A stretch of 8,131 bases of DNA from Synergistaceae bacterium (lineage in GTDB: Bacteria > Synergistota > Synergistia > Synergistales > Aminobacteriaceae). The notes under the pieces are model-generated. The model made no database searches. It saw only the letters and a program-made list of their open reading frames with translations, and was not told where the DNA came from. How positions within the stretch are numbered: position 1 is the stretch's first letter; each line of letters opens with the position of its first letter. Positions 1 through 6,826 of this stretch are shown here, one piece after another. The translations under genes were made by a program, and so were the position numbers. Location of the stretch: positions 1 through 8,131 of the forward strand of contig JAFVEW010000344.1 of assembly GCA_017475805.1 (NCBI GenBank). The letters are read 5' to 3'.

Positions 1-246
1 AATGATGTAGCAAGTTCATAGCACGCAGCTCCGTTCATTGTCTCAAAATCAAGTGGCGCGTCTGTTTCAGATAAAGCGAAAATCGTAGCAGCAATAACAG
101 CAGCTATTATTGAATTCACGGGAAGTTCTAATTTCAGAATTTTGTCCGTTGAAGCAGAAAAGCCCGGCGATTATTGGACATCACGCTGGAAAACTGCGGG
201 AATGATCAACTTAAATTCTAATCGCTTGAACAGAGCTTGGAAATAA
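1..246 (+). CDS. OadG/MmdD/MmdE-like small subunit of a biotin-dependent decarboxylase, 3' fragment
   Basis: This is the 3' end of a gene entering from the left edge and ending at TAA 244-246. The readable part (from codon 22) has a polar linker, then a helix with AKIVAAITAAIIEF, a short strand FRILSVE, and a tail with W..RWKTAGM. This layout matches the soluble C-terminal domain of OadG/MmdD subunits or the short MmdE epsilon subunit. In the Na+-pumping decarboxylases these bind or stabilise the carboxyltransferase and biotin carrier. The gene immediately downstream encodes a biotin carrier protein, which supports the call, because mmdD/mmdE precede mmdC in Veillonella. An in-frame TAG at 19-21 interrupts the frame, and no ATG, GTG or TTG start lies between it and the conserved domain. 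Either the gene is broken, the start is an unusual codon, or the edge contains an error. The substrate of the parent enzyme (oxaloacetate, methylmalonyl-CoA or glutaconyl-CoA) cannot be told from this fragment. Confidence 0.6.
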
Positions 247-289
247 AAAAATCAAGATTTCATAAAACGAGAAAGGAGAAATTTTAATC

Positions 290-691
290 GTGAGTAATAA
301 ATATAGAGTAGTAGTTGATGGCACGGCCTACACTGTGGAGGTCGAGAGTCTTGGAGCTGGCGCGGCAATTCCTGCACCTGTAGCTGCTCCTGTAGCTCCG
401 GCAGCACCTGCAGCTCCTGCACCGGCGGCGGCACCTGCTGCTGAAGCTCCGGCTGCTCCTGCGGCAGTTGCTGAAGGCGCGTCAACTGTAACGGCTCCGA
501 TGCCCGGAAAAATTCTTAACGTTAAAGTCAACGTTGGCGACAGTGTCAACAATGGCGACTTAGTTCTTTTACTTGAAGCTATGAAGATGGAAAATGAAGT
601 CTTCGCTACAGCAAGCGGCAAAGTTACAGAAGTTCGCGTTAAATCCGGCGATAGCGTCAATACGGGCGACGTTTTATTAGTTATCGCTTAG
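290..691 (+). CDS. Biotin carboxyl carrier protein of a sodium-pump-type decarboxylase (MmdC/GcdC-like)
   Basis: This 133-residue protein carries the covalently bound biotin that shuttles CO2 between carboxyltransferase and the membrane decarboxylase subunit. Residues 1-20 form a short strand segment (KYRVVVDGTAYTVEVE) typical of the MmdC/GcdC/PycB type. Residues 23-62 are a flexible Ala/Pro linker built from degenerate GCT/GCA/CCT repeats. Residues 66-133 are a complete biotinyl/lipoyl domain with the EAMKMENE motif, and Lys99 is the expected biotin site. The start is GTG 290; a ribosome-binding site AAAGGAG (272-278) lies 11 bases upstream, a slightly long spacing. The gene sits 43 bases after the OadG-like subunit and presumably shares its transcript, which ends at the hairpin at 715-746. 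The beta (sodium pump) subunit that follows this gene in Veillonella-type clusters is absent. A carrier for acetyl-CoA carboxylase (AccB) is less likely because of the OadG-like neighbour and the linker style. Confidence 0.9.
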   Translation: MSNKYRVVVDGTAYTVEVESLGAGAAIPAPVAAPVAPAAPAAPAPAAAPAAEAPAAPAAVAEGASTVTAPMPGKILNVKVNVGDSVNNGDLVLLLEAMKMENEVFATASGKVTEVRVKSGDSVNTGDVLLVIA

Positions 692-714
692 TTGCAAATT
701 TGAAATTTTATTTA

Positions 715-746
715 GTCGTGTTCTAATCTTGGAACACGGCTTTTTT
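715..746 (+). terminator. Intrinsic terminator after the biotin carrier gene
   Basis: Arms 715-723 (GTCGTGTTC) and 732-740 (GAACACGGC) form a nine-pair stem with one G-T pair and an eight-base loop. Six T follow directly at 741-746. The hairpin begins 23 bases after the biotin carrier stop codon, so it should end the decarboxylase transcript. Confidence 0.85.
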
Positions 747-751
747 GTATC

Positions 752-1429
752 GTGAATATATTAAAAAAAACTGATAGGAACTTTTCCATTAATTCAAAAA
801 ACCGCGTGGACGGTCTGAAACTTCTCGACTCTCTTAATGATAATTCCATTGCTGTAACATTTTTTGATCCACAGTATCGCGGCGTTTTAGATAAATTAAA
901 ATATGGCAACGAAGGCGTATCTCGAGGCAGGGCACGCTCGAGTCTTCCGCAAATGGACGAGGAAACAATAATAAAATTCATTAACGAAATTAATCGCGTC
1001 TTGAAATCGAGCGGACATTTATTTCTATGGGTCGATAAGTTCCATCTTTGTCAAGGCGTTTTAGATTGGTTCATGGAAACAGAATTAAACCTCGTTGACA
1101 TGATCGTGTGGGACAAAGGCAAAATAGGGATGGGCTATCGAACAAGGCGAAAATCTGAATATCTAATTATCTTTCAAAAGTCTCCCGTTAAAGCTAAAGC
1201 CTGCTGGACAGACCACGCTATACCAGACGTATGGCAAGAGAAATTAGAAAACTCTGAAAAAAATCATACTCACAGCAAGCCTATAGAGCTTCAGAAAAGA
1301 CTTATAGCCGCAACAACACAAGAGGGCGATTTTGTTCTTGACCCTGCTGCTGGAGGTTATTCTGTTTTAACTGCTTGCCAACTTTTAGGATCAAGAAATT
1401 TTATTGGAGGAGATATAGTCTATGGCTGA
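752..1429 (+). CDS. Beta-class site-specific DNA methyltransferase (N4-cytosine or N6-adenine type), modification subunit of a type II system
   Basis: This 225-residue protein is an amino-methyltransferase with motif order IV, then target region, then motif I, which defines the beta class. The catalytic motif appears as FFDPQYRG (residues 37-44), a variant of DPPY with Gln in the second Pro position. [10 protein letters not shown] (89-98) and HTHSKP (172-177) are further family motifs. The AdoMet site is [13 protein letters not shown] near residues 194-206. The protein ends about 20 residues after it. The only possible start is GTG 752, five bases after the T tract of the upstream terminator and with no visible ribosome-binding site. 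The frame is closed by a stop at 713-715, so it cannot be extended. The gene overlaps the next one by eight bases (1422-1429), suggesting translational coupling to the endonuclease. If the partner is truly TdeIII-like (GGNCC), N4-cytosine methylation is more likely than adenine. That is an inference from the partner, not read from this protein. Confidence 0.88.
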   Translation: MNILKKTDRNFSINSKNRVDGLKLLDSLNDNSIAVTFFDPQYRGVLDKLKYGNEGVSRGRARSSLPQMDEETIIKFINEINRVLKSSGHLFLWVDKFHLCQGVLDWFMETELNLVDMIVWDKGKIGMGYRTRRKSEYLIIFQKSPVKAKACWTDHAIPDVWQEKLENSEKNHTHSKPIELQKRLIAATTQEGDFVLDPAAGGYSVLTACQLLGSRNFIGGDIVYG

Positions 1430-1981
1430 TGCAAAGCCCAAAAGTTCCTCTGGTAATTATGCAAGACTATTCGGAGATGAAGATATTGGCGGGCTTATTA
1501 CAAAGGTTCAATCTGCAAGCATTAAAGCTGGTTATGTTCTTGAAGAAATACTAACTCAAAAATCCAAACTTATCCCCGATAGCGATCTAATTTTTCTCTA
1601 AACAATGGAAATGGAAATTATCATATTGTGGAAATAAAAGTTGGTGCAAATTTTGATACGAAAAAAGCTGACGGCGAAAAAGAAACACTCGAAGCGTGTC
1701 GTACTGCATTAAGTTCAAAGCTGCCATTTAGGACAAATTTTTATCTTTGTTCGTTTCACGCTGAAACAAAAGAAGAAATTATGACAGGATTAAAAGGACG
1801 TTTTACCGAAGAAGAGGTCATTACAGGTCAAGAACTTTGCAAAATTTTGAATATTGATTATGCTGAAGTCATTAATGACGAAAGTCAATTTCAGCGCGAC
1901 AATATGATGTATTTCACTCGTACCGTTATTGAAAATGCAAAGAGGAAAATTTATTTAATTTCAGATGAGGACTTTTATTAG
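1422..1981 (+). pseudogene. TdeIII-like type II restriction endonuclease, split by a frameshift
   Basis: The gene starts at ATG 1422 inside the methyltransferase, with GGAGG at 1407-1411 as ribosome-binding site. The first frame reads [18 protein letters not shown] and onwards for 59 codons, then stops at 1599-1601. The same protein continues one frame over, from about 1592 (SLNNGNGNYHIVEIKVGANF) to TAG 1979-1981. Adding one T to the five-T run at 1591-1595 would join both parts into one protein of roughly 186 residues. The second part holds a PD-(D/E)xK-like element, VEIKVGANFDTKKADGEKE, with Glu and Lys spaced as in restriction nucleases. The resemblance to the TdeIII family (reported to cut GGNCC) is from memory of family sequence and is moderate. 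Its position directly behind a methyltransferase supports an R-M role. As written, no intact nuclease is made. A GTG at 1628 in the second frame could at most start a fragment. Confidence 0.75.
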
Positions 1982-1999
1982 TTATAGAAATATTTGAGC

Positions 2000-2031
2000 G
2001 ATACTTTCATTAAAGATTAATGAAAGTTATC
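2000..2031. repeat. Inverted repeat between the endonuclease and reductase genes (possible operator or transcript end)
   Basis: Arms ACTTTCATT (2003-2011) and AATGAAAGT (2019-2027) match perfectly around a seven-base loop. They extend to GAT/ATC (2000-2002 and 2029-2031) with one bulged T at 2028. No T tract follows, so it is a poor intrinsic terminator. It lies 45-76 bases before the reductase start, and a weak -35/-10-like pair (TTGAGC 1994-1999, TAATGA 2018-2023) would overlap it, so an operator for a regulator is possible. It could equally be a stable mRNA 3' end for the upstream gene. Confidence 0.45.
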
Positions 2032-2075
2032 GATGGGTGTATCATCTTTATACAAAATTTTAAGGAGGTATTTCC

Positions 2076-4109
2076 ATGAAAAAAATATTTATAGCGTTGT
2101 TAATGATTTTCGTGTTGACAACGGCAGCAGCGGCCTATACCCCTGGCGTGTATAAGGCAAAGGCAACGGGCAATAATCCAAACGTTCCCGTCGAAGTCGA
2201 GGTTACTTTTGATGAGAAAGTCATAGCTGATATTAAGGTTGTTGCTCACGAAGAAACACCAGGACTCGGCGACAAGGCTTTTGAGAAAGTCATTCCGGCA
2301 ATTTTAGCAGCTCAGAAAACTGACGTAGACGGCATGACAGGCGCAACAATGTCATCGAACGCTTTGAAAGAAGCCGTAGCAAACTGCATAGCTCAGGCTT
2401 CGGGAGCAAAAGCTGAAACTGTCAGCACTTTCAAGCCAGGTGAATATAAAGCAACAGTAACAGGTCATAACGGTCCTCTCACTGTAAAAATGAAGTTCTC
2501 GGAGAATGAAATTCTTTCAATCGAAACTGAAAACGTAGAGTCAACAGGTATCGGCACAGCGGCTATTGAAATTCTAACTGACGAAATTTTGAAAAATCAA
2601 TCGCTTGCTTGTGATGCCATTAGCGGCGCAACTGTTACGAGCGGAGCATTTTTATCAGCCGTTAGAGACTGCGTGAAACAGAGCGGAATAACTCTCTCAG
2701 TTCTCGAAGCCCGAGAAATTGCATACCCTAAAAAGAGCGACACTCCTGTCGAAATGGCTGCAGACGTAATCATAATCGGAGCAGGCGGAGCAGGTTTCGC
2801 GGCGGCCACTGAAGCATTAGAGAACGGCGCAACGGTTATTATTTTAGAGAAAAACGAAATGATCGGCGGCAACACTGCACGCGCAGGCGGAACTCTCAAC
2901 GCTCCTGACCCTGAAAGACAGAAAAAAATTAACGTTGAAGATAGTGTAGAACTTTTCACTAAAAATACTCTCGAAGCAGGCGACTATAAAGCTAATCCCG
3001 AACTTGTAAAAGTTTTAGCTTCACATGCTCTCGAGGCTCGTCAATGGCTTTCAAAGCACGGCACTATTTGGAGCGAGTTTGTTTATCAGACAATAGGCGG
3101 CTTATGGCCAAGAAGTATGGACGAAAAAGACAAGAACGCTTATAAAGGTTTCATTGAGCCTCTTGCAAAAACCGTTAAAGAGTTAGGCGGCAAAGTCGTT
3201 CTTAACTGCAAGGCTGAAGAACTTACGAAAGATAATTCAGGCCGTGTTACAGGTGTTATTGCCTATGACACTAAGAACGGACAAAAATATATTTTTACTG
3301 CTAAGAAAGCTGTAATCATGGCGACAGGCGGCTATGCTGCGAATAATGCTCTCGTAGCAAAATATAACGGCGTCAGCGGCCTCCCGACTTCAAACGCTCC
3401 GACATCGACAGGCGACGGAATTGAAATGGGCTTGAAGGCAGGCGCGGCTCTCGAAGGCATGGAATACGTTCAGATTCACCCGCACGGAAATCCTGTAACA
3501 GGCGGCTTACAGAGTCATTTTGCAGGCGTTATTAAAAATTCAATCTACGTCAATAAAGAAGGGAAACGTTTTGTCGAAGAAAGCGGACGCCGCGACGTTA
3601 TTTCAAACGCTACAATCGCTCAGACGGGACAAATAATGTTCTCGATTTTTGACAGCGAAGGCGGATTCTATGCAGGCGTTAAAAAACTTTCTGACCTTGA
3701 TAACCTCAAAGCTAAAGGCTATATCTATGAAGCCGAAACTCTTGAAGATTTAGCAAAACAGGCTGGAATTGACCCCGACGGTCTCAAAACTACCGTAGCG
3801 CGTTACAATGAGCTTGTTAAGTCCGGCAAGGATACGGATTTTGAAAAAGACGAAATGGAATTAACAATCGGTGTTGCCCCGTTCTATTGCGTGCCTCTTT
3901 CGCCTACACTTCATCACACAATGGGCGGACTTAAAATTAACACCGAAGCTCAAGTCTTAAAAGATGACGGTAGCGTTATACCCGGCTTATATGCGGCTGG
4001 AGAAGTTACAGGCGGTATTCATGGCTCAAATAGAGTCGGCGGAAATGCTTTAACTGACGGTGTTGTCTTTGGAAGAATCGCAGGCAAAAACGCAGCCGAA
4101 GGAAAATAA
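2076..4109 (+). CDS. Exported fumarate-reductase-like flavoprotein with two FMN-binding domains and a FAD domain
   Basis: This 677-residue protein should reduce an enoate-type acceptor outside the cytoplasmic membrane. Residues 1-20 are a Sec signal peptide (MKK, hydrophobic core, AAAA before Tyr21) without a lipobox Cys. Two FMN_bind domains follow. The first (about 21-108) carries DGMTGAT and the second (about 119-203) DAISGAT. Both fit the flavin transferase (ApbE) consensus, with Thr91 and Thr186 as expected FMN sites. The FAD domain starts at Asp230 with GAGGAG (235-240), has Glu258 after strand two, and ends with GLYAAGEVTGG and GSNRVGGNA. Active-site residues known from Shewanella fumarate reductase appear to be kept: His468, Arg506 (the acid in GRRD), His614 and Arg653. 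No haem motif is present, so electrons must come through the FMNs from a partner not seen here. The ribosome-binding site AAGGAGG (2062-2068) is strong. The hairpin at 4126-4154 closes the gene. The substrate (fumarate, urocanate, acrylate-like or other) is undetermined. Confidence 0.9.
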   Translation: MKKIFIALLMIFVLTTAAAAYTPGVYKAKATGNNPNVPVEVEVTFDEKVIADIKVVAHEETPGLGDKAFEKVIPAILAAQKTDVDGMTGATMSSNALKEAVANCIAQASGAKAETVSTFKPGEYKATVTGHNGPLTVKMKFSENEILSIETENVESTGIGTAAIEILTDEILKNQSLACDAISGATVTSGAFLSAVRDCVKQSGITLSVLEAREIAYPKKSDTPVEMAADVIIIGAGGAGFAAATEALENGATVIILEKNEMIGGNTARAGGTLNAPDPERQKKINVEDSVELFTKNTLEAGDYKANPELVKVLASHALEARQWLSKHGTIWSEFVYQTIGGLWPRSMDEKDKNAYKGFIEPLAKTVKELGGKVVLNCKAEELTKDNSGRVTGVIAYDTKNGQKYIFTAKKAVIMATGGYAANNALVAKYNGVSGLPTSNAPTSTGDGIEMGLKAGAALEGMEYVQIHPHGNPVTGGLQSHFAGVIKNSIYVNKEGKRFVEESGRRDVISNATIAQTGQIMFSIFDSEGGFYAGVKKLSDLDNLKAKGYIYEAETLEDLAKQAGIDPDGLKTTVARYNELVKSGKDTDFEKDEMELTIGVAPFYCVPLSPTLHHTMGGLKINTEAQVLKDDGSVIPGLYAAGEVTGGIHGSNRVGGNALTDGVVFGRIAGKNAAEGK

Positions 4110-4125
4110 AATTAAAGAAAAATTT

Positions 4126-4160
4126 AATCCCCCTGTTGTAACGGCAGAGGGATTTGTATT
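4126..4160 (+). terminator. Probable weak terminator after the reductase gene
   Basis: Arms 4126-4135 (AATCCCCCTG) and 4145-4154 (CAGAGGGATT) pair over ten positions with one C-A mismatch and a nine-base loop. The following tract (TGTATT) is only partly T-rich, so termination may be incomplete. The hairpin begins 16 bases after the reductase stop codon. Confidence 0.6.
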
Positions 4161-4260
4161 ATGGTGATGTTCTTACTATATCATAGTTTTTCCTCAACTG
4201 GATAACAGCCAATGTAGCGGATAGTAAAGGGTAAAATCAATATTCTTATTCCTCCACTTT

Positions 4261-4269
4261 TGTTATAAT
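4261..4269 (+). promoter_or_regulatory. Extended -10 promoter for rmuC
   Basis: TGTTATAAT at 4261-4269 is a perfect extended -10 element (TGn followed by TATAAT). No good -35 hexamer sits 15-18 bases upstream, which an extended -10 can tolerate. Transcription would start near 4276, leaving a leader of about 35 bases that holds AGAAGGA (4297-4303) seven bases before the rmuC ATG. The rest of the gap between 4110 and 4310 shows nothing else I can name. Confidence 0.65.
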
Positions 4270-4310
4270 GTCCGTGCCTATTATTTTAATCATGAAAGAA
4301 GGATTTTTTC

Positions 4311-5363
4311 ATGGTGACGTTGATGGAGATATTTATAGCCGTATTGCTTGGAATTATTATACTGTTGCTTGCTCTGCTATTGCGCCGTAAAGATTCTGAA
4401 GCTCAAAGAAACTTGAATAACGTTATTTTAGAACAAATAGAGCGTTTGCAGGAAACTTTAGGGACGCGTATTGACGTTGATTCTTTTAATAATTTCAGAG
4501 AAGGAATCGGCACAAGATTTAATAATGTCGATAAAGTCATCACTGACATAAAAGATGAAACACTTAAGGACAAAAACTCGCAGCTTTATGAGAAGCTTGG
4601 CGAGCTTAGAGGTATGTCAGAAAAAATCTCAGATGAAATTGCTCAGTTGAACGGAATATTCAATAATGATAGAGTTAGAGGAAGATGGGGAGAAGTTGAA
4701 CTCGAAAGCATTATCGCAGACGTTTTGCCCAGAAATACCCAATATGCTGTACAAGTAGCGGTAGAGCAAGGAGCAGATGAGCGGGTCGATGTTGCTGTAA
4801 AAATTCCGAATAAAGAGAAGCTTAACGAAATAATATATCTTCCGATTGACTCATACTTCCCGCTCGTTGATTATCAGAACCTCATACGAGCTTCAATAAC
4901 GGGCATTCAGGAAGAAATCAATCAGCGCGAGAGAGAATTAGGAAACAGTATTATAGCTAAATCTCGATCTATTCAAGAGAGATATATAAGACCGCCTAAG
5001 ACAACAGATTTTGCAATTATGTTTCTGCCGTCAGAGGCACTGTATGCTGAAGTATTGCGTATACTTGGACTCGCTGAAAGATGTCAAAGGGAGTATCACG
5101 TAACCATTGCTGGTCCTACGACAATAACAGCTATTCTTAACGCTTTTAGGATGGTCTTTCTTAATTTCGACATCTACAGACAAACCAACGAAATAATGAA
5201 CGTGTTTAGAGAAATACAACACAATTACGCTGCTATAGATCAATACATCGATAAAACCATAGGGCGCGTTAGAAAAACTCTAAACAATATTGAACAAATC
5301 AGGAATTATAACAACAATATTTACAATAGATTGTCAAATATTGTCGGGACGAAGCGTCATTAG
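4311..5363 (+). CDS. rmuC: RmuC-family DNA recombination protein, membrane-anchored, lacking the usual DSK lysine
   Basis: This 350-residue protein belongs to the RmuC family, whose E. coli member limits recombination at inverted repeats and is predicted to have a restriction-nuclease-like fold. Residues 5-24 form one membrane helix followed by RRK, so the protein should be anchored with its body in the cytoplasm. Residues about 28-115 are helical and probably coiled-coil. The core begins with RVRGRWGEVELESI (121-134), a hallmark of the family. Asp160 lies in RVDVAVKIP, and the next strand reads LPIDSYFPLVDY. Most family members have IDSK or IDAK there, so Tyr182 (codon 4854-4856) replaces the presumed catalytic lysine. 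The ATG at 4311 is set by the ribosome-binding site at 4297-4303. The gene converges on uvrC with only five bases between stops. The family call is firm; whether it retains nuclease activity is doubtful. Confidence 0.88.
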   Translation: MVTLMEIFIAVLLGIIILLLALLLRRKDSEAQRNLNNVILEQIERLQETLGTRIDVDSFNNFREGIGTRFNNVDKVITDIKDETLKDKNSQLYEKLGELRGMSEKISDEIAQLNGIFNNDRVRGRWGEVELESIIADVLPRNTQYAVQVAVEQGADERVDVAVKIPNKEKLNEIIYLPIDSYFPLVDYQNLIRASITGIQEEINQRERELGNSIIAKSRSIQERYIRPPKTTDFAIMFLPSEALYAEVLRILGLAERCQREYHVTIAGPTTITAILNAFRMVFLNFDIYRQTNEIMNVFREIQHNYAAIDQYIDKTIGRVRKTLNNIEQIRNYNNNIYNRLSNIVGTKRH

Positions 5364-5371
5364 ACAATTTA
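5340..5371. terminator. Hairpin across the convergent rmuC and uvrC ends
   Basis: ATTGTC (5340-5345) pairs with GACAAT (5363-5368), and an inner GACG (5348-5351) pairs with CGTC (5355-5358). The structure spans both stop codons. A short T-rich run follows on the plus strand (5368-5374, interrupted by one A). It could work as a terminator for either direction, but the stem is interrupted and the T tract is short. Confidence 0.4.
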
Positions 5372-6826
5372 TTCCTCGCTTTTATTCAATTCGTCTAAAA
5401 TTTTTCGCGCTAATTTTGCCCCTATGCCCGGAACTTTCTCTAATTCTTCAGGAGGCAGTGCTGCAATTTTGCTTGTTGAACCAAATTTCAAAACTAACTC
5501 AACAGCTTTTTTCTTTCCAACGCCGTTAATACTAAAAAGTTTTGAGTCTCTCACGTGCTTATTGCGGGCGTGCCTGTGGGTGGTTATAGCATAACGGTGA
5601 ACTTCATCGCGCAATCTTTGAAATAACTGCAAAACAGGGTCGCTTCGTTCGAGTCTTAAAGGTTCGTTAGGCTTGCCGGGCAAAAAAATTAATTCTTCAC
5701 GTTCAGCCAATGCGATTAATGGCAACTCAAAATTTAATTCTTTCAAAGCTCGCTCGGCGTATTCAAGCTGTATCGGCCCGCCGTCGATTAAAGCTAACTG
5801 AGGTGCAGGCTCTGAATTATCTATAACATGAGCGTAACGGCGTTTGACTGTTTCATAAATAGATTGAAAGTCGTTAATCTCGCCGTCATCAATCGAACGA
5901 ATCTTAAATTTCCTGTATAAATTCGGGCTTGGCCTTCCTTGTTCAAAGACTACGCAACAGCCGTAAGTGTCGTGGCCGTGAGTATGTGAAATGTCGAAAG
6001 CGTCGATTCGCCATGCAAGAGTTTTCAGTCCCAAAAGTTCTTGAATTTGATTTAAGACCTTCCAGGTTTCGGAGTCTAAATCTTCCTGCAAAGCTGAAGA
6101 AATTTTCTGCCTCGATAATCTCCAAATCGCCCTGATAGTGTCTCGAAAACGAGCAGCTTTTTCAAATTCTAAATTTTTTGCAGCGGCGTCCATTCGTTTG
6201 TGCAGTCTTTCAACCAATTCTGCGGACTTACCTTCAAATAATAAAATTAAATCTGCTACACGTTCACGATATTCTTCTTTTGAGCACAGAGCAGCACAAG
6301 CTCCCATCGAATGTCCAAGATTATATTCAACACAAGGCCTTTTATTCTCTTCGGGAGTGATTTTCGCATGGCAAACTCGCAGCGGGAAATATCTTTCAGA
6401 AAGCCTCATTAAATTTCTGATATTTCCGGCGTCAACAAAAGGTCCTAAATAAACTGCTCCATCGTTTCGTTTATGCCGCGTTATCTCAAGTCTTGGGAAA
6501 TCTTCAACAGTTACTTTTATATATGGGTATTTGTCGCCCATCTTTAGCTCAATATTAAAGAAAGGCGAGTAACGGCGGATTAGTCTTGCTTCAACTACTA
6601 AGGCTTCTGCTTCAGTCTCTGTCCTAATTGTTGAAATATCTTCGATTAGAGAAACTAATTTATTCAGGCGCGACGACAAATGCGGATGCCGGAAATAACT
6701 TGACACTCTGCGTTTCAGTTTTTTTGCTTTGCCAACATAAATAATTTTCCCTTCAGCGTCCCTCATTAGATAAACGCCAGGACGTTCAGGAAGAGTTTTC
6801 AATATTGCTTTTATTTTTTCTTTCAT
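5369..6826 (-). CDS. uvrC: Excinuclease ABC subunit UvrC, short form
   Basis: UvrC makes both cuts beside a DNA lesion in nucleotide excision repair, together with UvrA and UvrB. Residues 14-93 are the GIY-YIG nuclease domain (PGVYLM, YVGKAKKLKRR, with Glu79 in VVEARLI) for the 3' cut. Residues 152-181 hold the Cys cluster. Residues about 204-239 are the UVR motif that meets UvrB. The RNase H-like domain for the 5' cut starts at about 272, with Asp278 in FDISH, Asp348 in LIDGG and His410 in RDEVHR. Residues 430-480 are tandem helix-hairpin-helix motifs. At 485 residues it is about 120 shorter than E. coli UvrC. The gap falls between the UVR motif and the RNase H domain, where only some 30 residues remain, while all catalytic residues are kept. 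Its ATG overlaps the stop of the HIRAN gene (ATGA, 6823-6826), so it is probably translated by coupling in the radA operon. Confidence 0.95.
   Translation of the reverse strand: MKEKIKAILKTLPERPGVYLMRDAEGKIIYVGKAKKLKRRVSSYFRHPHLSSRLNKLVSLIEDISTIRTETEAEALVVEARLIRRYSPFFNIELKMGDKYPYIKVTVEDFPRLEITRHKRNDGAVYLGPFVDAGNIRNLMRLSERYFPLRVCHAKITPEENKRPCVEYNLGHSMGACAALCSKEEYRERVADLILLFEGKSAELVERLHKRMDAAAKNLEFEKAARFRDTIRAIWRLSRQKISSALQEDLDSETWKVLNQIQELLGLKTLAWRIDAFDISHTHGHDTYGCCVVFEQGRPSPNLYRKFKIRSIDDGEINDFQSIYETVKRRYAHVIDNSEPAPQLALIDGGPIQLEYAERALKELNFELPLIALAEREELIFLPGKPNEPLRLERSDPVLQLFQRLRDEVHRYAITTHRHARNKHVRDSKLFSINGVGKKKAVELVLKFGSTSKIAALPPEELEKVPGIGAKLARKILDELNKSEE

Noticed and set aside
370..475. Repeated GCT/GCA/CCT units that could look like a tandem repeat locus
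   Set aside because: The units are degenerate and in frame, and are fully explained by the Ala/Pro linker of the biotin carrier.
252..660. Two open frames on the minus strand opposite the biotin carrier gene
   Set aside because: They are low-complexity Gln/Pro or Ala/Gly translations caused by the Ala/Pro linker codons of the real gene, with no ribosome-binding site.
1628..1981. A separate small gene starting at GTG 1628
   Set aside because: The frame continues upstream with matching endonuclease sequence (NGNYHIVEIK), so it is the second half of a frameshifted gene, not an independent one.
2049..2054. TATACA as a -10 box for the reductase gene
   Set aside because: The start of transcription would fall in or at the ribosome-binding site, leaving no usable leader.
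2597..2959. Open frame on the minus strand inside the reductase gene
   Set aside because: It is a shadow of a strongly supported gene and has no recognisable domain or start signal.
5290..5529. Plus-strand open frame across the rmuC/uvrC junction
   Set aside because: It overlaps the ends of two well-supported genes in other frames and shows no family motif.
5929..6452. Short plus- and minus-strand frames inside uvrC
   Set aside because: All lie within the conserved UvrC coding sequence and have compositions expected of out-of-frame translation.
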